This document shows, one piece after another, positions 1 through 5,276 of a DNA stretch of 6,712 nucleotides. The stretch comes from Deltaproteobacteria bacterium. GTDB taxonomy: Bacteria; Desulfobacterota; Binatia; UBA9968. The first letter of the stretch is position 1. Each line of letters begins with the position of its first letter. Location of the stretch: contig JAERMN010000175.1 in the NCBI GenBank assembly GCA_016844625.1, positions 1-6,712 on the forward strand, given 5' to 3'. A program made the position numbers and the translations under genes. The notes under the pieces were generated by a model. The model worked only from the letters and a program-made list of their open reading frames with translations, was not told where the DNA came from and did not search any database.

Positions 1-1615
1 TAGTACCGAGCTTCCTCCTTTGCTGCTTGAGCCGCCGAAGCAGCGCGAGTTTGGCGATCTATCGTCGAACGTTGCCATGCTGTGGGCCAAGAGCGCGAAG
101 AAGCCGCCGCGAGTGCTGGCCGAAGCGATTCTCAAAAACATCGATGATCCCGAGGGGATTCTCGCGCGTAAAGAGATCGCCGGGCCGGGATTTTTGAATT
201 TTGCTTTTGCGCCGAAATTTTATTTCCAGCAACTGCGCGCTATCGATGCTGAGAAGAATCTGCCACTCGATATCGGTCACGGACAGAAAGTCCAAGTGGA
301 GTTCGCCAGCGTCAATCCGACCGGGCCGCTACATGTCGGCCATGGCCGGGTAGCTGTGATCGGCGATGTGTTGGCGCGTTTGCACGAGGCGACCGGCTTC
401 GACGTTGAAAGGGAATATTATGTCAACGACGCCGGCAACCAGATGGAAAATTTGGGCCTTTCGCTCTTTGCGCGCTACCGGGAATTGTTCGGCGAGCAAG
501 TCGAGTTTCCCGAAGGCGGCTATCCGGGCGATTACGTCAAAGAGCTTGCCGCCGAGGTGAAAGCCCGTGACGGTGATAAATATTTGTGCGCGGACAAAGA
601 AAGCGCGGTAAAGTTCTTCCGGCAATATGGCGGCGATTCCTTATTGAATACCATCCGTGGGCAGCTCGGCCAGTTCGGCATTCGATTCGATTCCTATTTC
701 AGCGAGAAGGCGATGCGCGAGCGCAGCGAAGTGGCCGAGTCGATGGTGCGTTTGCGCACACTCGGCTTGCTTTATTCCCAAGATGGCGCCGAGTGGTATC
801 GCTCGACCCAGTTTGGCGACGACAAAGACCGCACGGTGATCAAGAGCGACGGCGAGCTGACCTACTTCGCCGCCGACATCGCCTATCACCGCAACAAGTT
901 TGAGCGTAAATTCACCAAGCTGATCAACGTCTGGGGCGCCGATCATCACGGCTATGTGCCGCGCTTGAAGGCGGCGATGCAGGGACTGGGCTACGAAGCC
1001 AATCAACTTCAAGTGGTGTTGGTGCAAATGGTTCAGCTGACGCGCGGCGGCGAGCCGGTGCGCATGGGCAAGCGCACGGGTGAATTCGTCTCATTGGAAG
1101 AAGTGTTGGATGAAGTCGGCTCGGATGCGGCGCGGTTCTTTTTTTTGATGCGGAAATCCGACAGCCACCTCGATTTTGACTTGGAGCTGGCGAAAAAACA
1201 ATCGAGCGACAATCCGGTTTTTTACGTGCAGTACGCTCATGCGCGGGTGGCGAGCATCTTTGAGCAGGCGGCCAAAAGCGGCATCGCGCTGGGCACGCAC
1301 GACAGTGTTCAAGTCGAACGTTTGGAATTGGCCGAAGAGCTCGAGCTTGTGCGCCAGATGATCCAGTTCAACGATGTTCTGGCGGACTCGGTGCGCGAAC
1401 TCGAACCGCATCGGATGGTTTTCTTTTTACTCGAACTCGCCGGCGAGTTTCATCGCTATTACAACCGCCACCGGGTGATTTCGGAAGATGTCGAACTCAG
1501 CCGGGCGCGCTTGCTGTTGTTGGAGAACGTGCAGAAGACGGTTCGCCGGGGGTTGGATATCTTAGGCGTGGCGGCGCCCCTCAAAATGGCGTCGCGAACT
1601 GGGGCGGAGGGTTAA
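1..1615 (+). CDS. argS: Arginyl-tRNA synthetase, 5'-truncated by window edge
   Basis: This class I aminoacyl-tRNA synthetase charges tRNA-Arg with arginine in the cytoplasm. The reading frame is already open at base 2 and reads STELPPLLLEPPKQREFGDL, which matches the end of the ArgRS N-terminal domain, so the true start lies upstream; by family comparison roughly 20-25 residues are missing. A TTG at base 20 is in frame but falls inside conserved sequence and is not the start. The HIGH signature appears as HVGH within NPTGPLHVGHGR (bases 332-343). The KMSKS-type loop appears as RMGKRTGEF (bases 1061-1087), with Gly where Ser is usual. YVQYAHAR (around 1225-1250) and a C-terminal DALR-type anticodon-binding domain ending GLDILGVAAPLKM follow. 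About 537 codons remain, consistent with a full protein of roughly 555-565 residues. It is separated from the next gene by 229 bp and is probably transcribed independently of the trp genes. Confidence 0.97.
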   Translation, partial: STELPPLLLEPPKQREFGDLSSNVAMLWAKSAKKPPRVLAEAILKNIDDPEGILARKEIAGPGFLNFAFAPKFYFQQLRAIDAEKNLPLDIGHGQKVQVEFASVNPTGPLHVGHGRVAVIGDVLARLHEATGFDVEREYYVNDAGNQMENLGLSLFARYRELFGEQVEFPEGGYPGDYVKELAAEVKARDGDKYLCADKESAVKFFRQYGGDSLLNTIRGQLGQFGIRFDSYFSEKAMRERSEVAESMVRLRTLGLLYSQDGAEWYRSTQFGDDKDRTVIKSDGELTYFAADIAYHRNKFERKFTKLINVWGADHHGYVPRLKAAMQGLGYEANQLQVVLVQMVQLTRGGEPVRMGKRTGEFVSLEEVLDEVGSDAARFFFLMRKSDSHLDFDLELAKKQSSDNPVFYVQYAHARVASIFEQAAKSGIALGTHDSVQVERLELAEELELVRQMIQFNDVLADSVRELEPHRMVFFLLELAGEFHRYYNRHRVISEDVELSRARLLLLENVQKTVRRGLDILGVAAPLKMASRTGAEG

Positions 1616-1673
1616 GTGTCCAATTTTGTTGATCACGCGGATTTGAGCGTGGAACCATTTAAAGAGGGTTTCC

Positions 1674-1742
1674 AAGGGGGCGAGCATCCCCTTCGCGATA
1701 TTTAAATAGCGCTGGGGTGCAATACCCCGGCCGCGAAGCGGC
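1674..1742 (+). repeat. Cluster of consecutive hairpins in argS-SPOR gap
   Basis: Four inverted repeats lie almost end to end. AAGGGG (1674-1679) pairs with CCCCTT (1688-1693) across an 8-nt loop. An 18-nt near-palindrome (1695-1712) has the perfect 10-bp core TATTTAAATA (1699-1708). GCTGGGGT (1711-1718) pairs with ACCCCGGC (1724-1731) across GCAAT, with one G-T pair. GCCGC (1730-1734) pairs with GCGGC (1738-1742) across GAA. Neighbouring hairpins share bases at their edges, so some are mutually exclusive. The GGGG...CCCC hairpins look like dispersed intergenic repeats of environmental genomes, but that is recollection and not a search result. The rest of the gap (1616-1673 and 1743-1844) shows no gene and contains no ATG. 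Confidence 0.6.
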
Positions 1743-1751
1743 TTGGTTTAT
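1730..1751 (+). terminator. Possible weak intrinsic terminator of argS
   Basis: A GC-rich stem, GCCGC-GAA-GCGGC (1730-1742), is followed directly by the T-rich stretch TTGGTTTATT. This has the layout of an intrinsic terminator, but the stem is short, the T-tract is interrupted by GG, and the stem competes with the upstream GCTGGGGT/ACCCCGGC hairpin. It lies about 115 nt after the argS stop. A non-terminating repeat is an equally fair reading. Confidence 0.3.
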
Positions 1752-1831
1752 TAGCGGCGGAATTTTGTACAAGTAGCTGTTCGCCCTTTAACCGGCTAAA
1801 GACGCACGGGCTGGCCGCAGTTTGGGATACC

Positions 1832-1836
1832 AGGGG
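1832..1836 (+). promoter_or_regulatory. Ribosome binding site of SPOR-domain gene
   Basis: AGGGG lies 8 nt upstream of the ATG at 1845. It is a good purine-rich Shine-Dalgarno sequence and supports that start. It is clearer than those before the downstream trp genes, which fits this gene being the first of its transcript. Confidence 0.6.
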
Positions 1837-1844
1837 AAAATTTC

Positions 1845-2501
1845 ATGGCAGAAAATCGCAGAGGCAAAGAGAATCGTTATTATTATAGCCGTGGCCAGAT
1901 GGTTTTGCTCGGCGGCGCGTTTACGCTGGCTGCCCTCGTGATTTTTTTCCTGGGCATGTTTGTCGGCATGGGCGTCGAGGAAAGAAAAATTTTCAAGAAA
2001 GAAGAACCGCTGGTGAAAATTCCGGTGAGACCGGAAGGCGCGCCAGCGGGTGGCGGTGCGGCACAGAAAAAAGATGAGATTACCTTCAATAATCCGGAGG
2101 TGAAATCGGTCGCGCCGCGTTTGGCGAAGGAAAAACCGCCCGAGAAAATCGCCGCAGCGGAGGCTTCGGCGCCAAAGGCAGTAGAGAAGAAGACGGAAAA
2201 AGTCGTGGCCGACGCGGCGCCGAAGAAAGCCGAGTCTACGGCAAGGGCCGTGGCCGGCGATCAAGGCAAAGTGTGGCGCGCTCAAGTGAATGCCTTTCCC
2301 GACGAGCGCTCGGCGTTACAGTTGGTTGATCGGCTGAAAAATAAAGGCTACAACGCCTATGTTAGCGAGGTGCAGAACCGCGGCAAAACTTGGTATCGAG
2401 TCAGCGTCGGACTATACGACCGCCGCGAAGAGGCCGATAAGATCGTCGAAGCTCTCAGGACCAAGGAGAATCACCCGAAGGCCTTCGCCGCCACCAAGTA
2501 A
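1845..2501 (+). CDS. SPOR-domain membrane protein, FtsN/DedD-like
   Basis: This 218-residue protein has the FtsN/DedD-type layout. A short basic N-terminus (1-18, with RRGKENRYYYSR) is followed by one hydrophobic transmembrane helix (about 19-43), then a low-complexity linker rich in Lys, Ala, Glu and Pro (about 45-140), then a C-terminal SPOR domain (about 143-214). The SPOR domain begins VWRAQVNAF, continues through helix DERSALQLVDRLKNKG and includes WYRVSVGLYDRREEADKI, the typical second-strand and second-helix sequence. SPOR domains bind peptidoglycan strands lacking stem peptides at the septum, so a role in cell division or envelope remodelling is inferred, with the C-terminus in the periplasm. 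The start is supported by the AGGGG site. The stop is only 16 nt before trpD, so co-transcription is likely. I cannot assign it to ftsN or dedD specifically. Confidence 0.9.
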   Translation: MAENRRGKENRYYYSRGQMVLLGGAFTLAALVIFFLGMFVGMGVEERKIFKKEEPLVKIPVRPEGAPAGGGAAQKKDEITFNNPEVKSVAPRLAKEKPPEKIAAAEASAPKAVEKKTEKVVADAAPKKAESTARAVAGDQGKVWRAQVNAFPDERSALQLVDRLKNKGYNAYVSEVQNRGKTWYRVSVGLYDRREEADKIVEALRTKENHPKAFAATK

Positions 2502-2517
2502 CCTGACAGGCACGACC

Positions 2518-3534
2518 ATGAACATTCGCGAAGCAATCGATAAGCTGGTCAATCGCGTCAATCTTTCCGAGACCGACACCGTCGACGTGATGAATCAGAT
2601 TATGACGGGCGAGGCGACGCCGCTGCAGGTGGCGTCGGTCCTGACGGCGCTGCGCATGAAGGGTGAAACCGTCGAGGAGATCACCGGCGCAGCGCGGGTG
2701 ATGCGCGAAAAGGCGCACCGGGTAAACGTCGGTGGCAAAACGGTTCTCGATACCTGCGGCACTGGCGGCGATCAGAAGGGCACGTTTAACATTTCCACAT
2801 CGTCGGCGTTCGTCGTCGCCGGCGCGGGCGTCGACGTCGCCAAGCATGGCAACCGCTCGGTGTCGAGCCAATCCGGCAGCGCCGACGTGCTCGGCGCTCT
2901 CGGTGTCAAAGTCGACGCGCCGAAAGAAAGAGTCGAACAGTGCATCGCCAAGATCGGCATCGGTTTTTTATTCGCGCCGCTGTTACATGAAGCAATGAAA
3001 TACGCGGTCGGGCCGCGCCGCGATATTGGCATCCGGACCATCTTTAATATACTCGGTCCTCTGACCAATCCGGCGATGGCGAGCCATCAATTGGTTGGCA
3101 TCTACAGCGGCGATCTCGTTGCTACCATCGCCAACGTGCTGAAGAACTTGGGTAGTGTGCGCGCCATGGTGGTGCATGGTTTGGAAGGGCTGGACGAGAT
3201 TTCCCTCTGCGGGCCCACGAGAGTTGCCGAGTTGCGCGACGGGCAGGTCAAGGAATATCTGCTCGAGCCTGAACAGGTTGGGCTCAAACGCTGCAAGCTG
3301 GAAGAACTCCACGGCGGCAGCGCCGAGCAAAGCGCTGAGATCGTCCGCGGCGTGTTGGCCGGCAACCAAGGTCCGGCGCGCGATGTGGTCTTGCTCAACA
3401 GCGGCGCGGCGCTCTACGTCAGCGGTCGGGCCGCGAACATCCAAGACGGGATTAAACTTGCCGCGGAGTCGATCGACTCTGGTAACGCACGGCAGAAACT
3501 TCGGCAGTTGGTCGAGCTAACCAATGCCGCCTGA
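2518..3534 (+). CDS. trpD: Anthranilate phosphoribosyltransferase
   Basis: TrpD transfers the phosphoribosyl group from PRPP to anthranilate, giving N-(5'-phosphoribosyl)-anthranilate, the second step of the tryptophan branch. The 338-residue length is normal for a monofunctional TrpD with no fused TrpG domain. The PRPP-binding motif GTGGD is at residues 81-85, followed by FNIST (90-94), KHGNRSVSS (109-117) and SADVLGALG (121-129). Further on are the conserved RTIFNILGPLTNP (about 173-185) and VHGLEGLDEIS. The frame stays open well upstream of 2518, but that part lies inside the SPOR gene and encodes nothing TrpD-like; MNIREAIDKL is the expected family N-terminus. A weak AGG (2508-2510) lies 7 nt before the ATG. 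trpC follows after 6 nt. Confidence 0.97.
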   Translation: MNIREAIDKLVNRVNLSETDTVDVMNQIMTGEATPLQVASVLTALRMKGETVEEITGAARVMREKAHRVNVGGKTVLDTCGTGGDQKGTFNISTSSAFVVAGAGVDVAKHGNRSVSSQSGSADVLGALGVKVDAPKERVEQCIAKIGIGFLFAPLLHEAMKYAVGPRRDIGIRTIFNILGPLTNPAMASHQLVGIYSGDLVATIANVLKNLGSVRAMVVHGLEGLDEISLCGPTRVAELRDGQVKEYLLEPEQVGLKRCKLEELHGGSAEQSAEIVRGVLAGNQGPARDVVLLNSGAALYVSGRAANIQDGIKLAAESIDSGNARQKLRQLVELTNAA

Positions 3535-3540
3535 ACTGTC

Positions 3541-4323
3541 ATGGCCGAAATGCTTACCACTATTGCCGAGCATGTGCGCGGCGTCGTCGAACGTCGGCGG
3601 CGCGAGCTGCCGTTGTCGGCGTTGCGCCAGCGGCCGTTATACAGCGCGCCGCCGCGCGGTTTCGCCAACGCCTCAAGCGGCGCCACGCGCCGCGTCATCG
3701 CTGAAGTCAAAAAAGCTTCGCCGTCAAAAGGTTTGATCCGCGCCGACTTCGATCCGGTGGCGATCGCTAAGGACTACGCGACACACGGCGCGAGCGCGAT
3801 TTCGGTCTTGACCGAAGAACGTTTTTTTCAGGGCAATTTACACTATTTGGAGCAGATCCGCGCGGCGGTCGGCGTGCCGCTATTGCGTAAGGACTTCATG
3901 CTCGATCCCTACCAAATTGACGAGGCCAAAAGCTACGGTGCGGACGCGGTGCTTTTTATTGCGGCGATGCTCGATCCCAGTTTGATGCGGGAGTTGCGCC
4001 AGCAGGCGACGGCATTAAAAATGGATTCGCTAGTCGAAGTGCATACGGAAAAAGAGCTCGAAGCGGCCATCGATGCCGGCGCGCAATTGGTCGGCATCAA
4101 CAATCGCGATCTAAAAACCTTCGAAGTGAGTTTGGCGACCACGGAGCGACTGGCGCCGCTGGTTCCGGCCGGTACGCCGGCCGTGTGCGAGAGCGGTATC
4201 GATAGCCTCGAACAGATTCGCCGCGTGGAGAAATTAGGAATTCACGCTTTTCTGATCGGCGAGTCGCTGATGCGTGCGCCCGAGCCGGGAAAGAAGTTGG
4301 CCGAGCTGCTGGAGCGGAACTAA
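3541..4323 (+). CDS. trpC: Indole-3-glycerol phosphate synthase
   Basis: TrpC converts carboxyphenylamino-deoxyribulose 5-phosphate to indole-3-glycerol phosphate with loss of CO2 and water. It is a single-domain (beta/alpha)8 barrel of 260 residues, not fused to TrpF. Catalytic and substrate-binding residues are in place: E55 and K57 in IAEVKKASPSKG, the SPSKG loop (60-64), K117 in RKDF, E166 in VEVH, N187 in INNRDLKTF, E217-S218 in CESGI, and the phosphate-binding GES (240-242). The ATG at 3541 is 6 nt after the trpD stop. A second in-frame ATG at 3550 gives MLTTIAEHV, equally typical of the family. Neither has an obvious Shine-Dalgarno, so translation probably depends on ribosomes finishing trpD. 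Confidence 0.96.
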   Translation: MAEMLTTIAEHVRGVVERRRRELPLSALRQRPLYSAPPRGFANASSGATRRVIAEVKKASPSKGLIRADFDPVAIAKDYATHGASAISVLTEERFFQGNLHYLEQIRAAVGVPLLRKDFMLDPYQIDEAKSYGADAVLFIAAMLDPSLMRELRQQATALKMDSLVEVHTEKELEAAIDAGAQLVGINNRDLKTFEVSLATTERLAPLVPAGTPAVCESGIDSLEQIRRVEKLGIHAFLIGESLMRAPEPGKKLAELLERN

Positions 4324-4366
4324 GTCCTCGGTGCTGATTGCCGAGTCATGAGTGCTGAGCGCGATG

Positions 4367-4426
4367 CTAGCCCGGATTATTCGCGCGAGGCCGCGATCGA
4401 GGTGCAACCCTTCCAGAGCGAAGGCA
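4367..4426 (+). repeat. Left composite arm of fold-back element
   Basis: It consists of the outer end CTAGCCCGGATTATTC (4367-4382), an 11-nt spacer, then the inner arm (4394-4426). The inner arm has three blocks identical to the other side: CGATCGAGGTG, ACCCT and GAGCGAAGGCA, separated by 2-nt and 4-nt mismatched stretches. Confidence 0.65.
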
Positions 4427-4538
4427 AAGCAGATGCGCCTTGAAGATGCGAGCGTAGTGAGTTGCTTATGAAATCACCTGCGAGAAGGCCAAATAGCGCG
4501 CCGAGCGTCAAACATGACGATAAAACAATTTGCGCTGG

Positions 4539-4617
4539 TGCCTTCGCTCCTTCAGGGTCACACCTCGATCGACAGTGTGTCATAAGTTTTCCTCGGAGTA
4601 TGAACAATTCAGGCTAG
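4539..4617 (-). repeat. Right composite arm of fold-back element
   Basis: Read on the minus strand from 4617, it has the outer end CTAGCCTGAATTGTTC, a 30-nt spacer, then the inner arm CGATCGAGGTG-TG-ACCCT-GAAG-GAGCGAAGGCA (4571 to 4539). The spacer is 19 nt longer than on the left; both spacers contain CGAGG. This asymmetry suggests an insertion or deletion after the element formed. Confidence 0.65.
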
Positions 4618-4649
4618 ATTTGGTTCCGGCGGCGAACAAGAGTTGAGCG

Positions 4650-5276
4650 ATGATTCATGTCAAAGTTTGTGGCATCACGTCTTTGGCCGATGCCGAGATG
4701 GCGCTGGAGTTCGGCGCGGACATGCTGGGGTTTAATTTCTATCCGCCGAGCCCGCGCTACATTGCGGCGGAAAAGGCGCGTGAAATTCTGGAGCGTTTGC
4801 CAGCCGACTCTTTCAATATCGCGCTGTTCGTTAATGAGGCGCGCGAGAAAGTTCACGAGATTGTCGCCCGCGGCGAGTTGGCCGCTGGCCGGCAAGCCTA
4901 TCGCGGCTTACAGTTCCACGGTGAAGAGAGTGCGGCTTATTGCCGCGGCTGGGACATGAAAGTGATCAAGGCGATTCGCGTGAAAGAAAAAGTGTCGCTC
5001 GACATCATGCAAGACTGTTTCGCCGATTTCTATTTGCTCGATTCGTTTTCGCCGGGCTACGGCGGCTCGGGTGCGCAGTTTCCGTGGCAGTGGCTCGACG
5101 GCGTCGACGCGAACAAGTTGATTCTCTCCGGCGGCCTCCGCGTCGATAACGTCGTCGAGGCGATTGAGCGGATACATCCCTACGGCGTCGATGTTTGTAG
5201 CGGCGTGGAAGCGCGCCCAGGTGTTAAGGATCATGGCAAACTCAAAGAATTTATCTCTGCTGCCAAAGGTGCCTGA
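4650..5276 (+). CDS. trpF: Phosphoribosylanthranilate isomerase
   Basis: TrpF catalyses the Amadori rearrangement of phosphoribosylanthranilate to carboxyphenylamino-deoxyribulose 5-phosphate, the step between TrpD and TrpC. The protein is 208 residues, about the usual size for a monofunctional TrpF. The catalytic base Cys7 is in KVCGIT (5-10) and the general acid Asp131 in LLDS. QFHGEE (89-94 region), GYGGSG (about 136-141), LSGGLR (159-164), DVCSGVE (181-187) and GVKD (191-194) complete the barrel, including the phosphate-binding loops. Between the Asn of LFVNE (N62) and QFHG there are 25 residues, versus about 18 in E. coli and Thermotoga TrpF as I recall them, giving a slightly longer helix-3/strand-4 segment. 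A weak AAGAG (4638-4642) lies 7 nt before the ATG. The gene overlaps trpB by 44 nt. Confidence 0.96.
   Translation: MIHVKVCGITSLADAEMALEFGADMLGFNFYPPSPRYIAAEKAREILERLPADSFNIALFVNEAREKVHEIVARGELAAGRQAYRGLQFHGEESAAYCRGWDMKVIKAIRVKEKVSLDIMQDCFADFYLLDSFSPGYGGSGAQFPWQWLDGVDANKLILSGGLRVDNVVEAIERIHPYGVDVCSGVEARPGVKDHGKLKEFISAAKGA
5219..5230 (+). promoter_or_regulatory. Ribosome binding site of trpB, inside trpF
   Basis: Two purine-rich candidates precede the trpB ATG (5233): AGGTG (5219-5223), 9 nt upstream, and AAGGA (5226-5230), only 2 nt upstream and probably too close to act. The first supports the chosen start, and both lie inside the trpF coding sequence. Confidence 0.4.

Larger units (their letters stand above)
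4367..4617. mobile_element. MITE-like fold-back element filling the trpC-trpF gap
   Basis: A 251-bp segment is bounded by inverted ends and has a second, longer inverted arm pair nested inside. The outer 16-nt ends, CTAGCCCGGATTATTC (4367-4382) and the reverse complement of 4602-4617 (CTAGCCTGAATTGTTC), match at 13 of 16 bases. The inner 33-nt arms (4394-4426 and 4539-4571) match at 27 of 33 without gaps. The central 112 nt (4427-4538) holds no convincing gene. No transposase is present, so any movement would need one supplied in trans. Minus-strand translation of the right inner arm gives DPEGAKAP, which resembles spurious proteins predicted from dispersed repeats in environmental bacteria; this comparison is from memory. 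Outside the element the gap has only a 5-bp hairpin CTCGG/CCGAG (4327-4331/4341-4345) after trpC and 32 nt before trpF. Confidence 0.6.

Noticed and set aside
20..22. TTG as start of argS
   Set aside because: The frame is open to base 2, and the residues before TTG (STELPP) fit the conserved ArgRS N-terminal region. The gene is cut by the window, not started here.
1743..1771. Promoter-like TTGGTT ... TGTACA with 17-nt spacing before the SPOR gene
   Set aside because: Each hexamer matches the sigma-70 consensus at only about half its positions. A promoter probably exists in this gap, but I cannot place it.
1786..1801. CTTTA-ACCGGC-TAAAG hairpin upstream of the SPOR gene
   Set aside because: It is a 5-bp, mostly AT stem with no T-run; too weak to call a regulatory site.
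1616..1844. trp leader peptide/attenuator before the SPOR-trp transcript
   Set aside because: There is no ATG and no Trp-codon cluster in the gap, so a classic leader peptide is not supported.
2359..2517. Upstream extension of trpD from a start at 2359
   Set aside because: It lies inside the SPOR gene in another frame, encodes no TrpD-like sequence, and the ATG at 2518 gives the normal family N-terminus.
4348..4443. 31-residue plus-strand ORF (MSAERDASPDYSREAAIEVQ...)
   Set aside because: It runs through the left repeat arm, has no clear Shine-Dalgarno and no coding signature, and is most likely chance.
4377..4607. 76-residue minus-strand ORF in the trpC-trpF gap
   Set aside because: It spans the fold-back element almost end to end, has no recognisable domain or ribosome binding site, and its DPEGAKAP stretch is a by-product of the inverted arm.
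5164..5232. Longer TrpB start inside trpF
   Set aside because: The extra residues are a shifted reading of trpF and are not TrpB-like.
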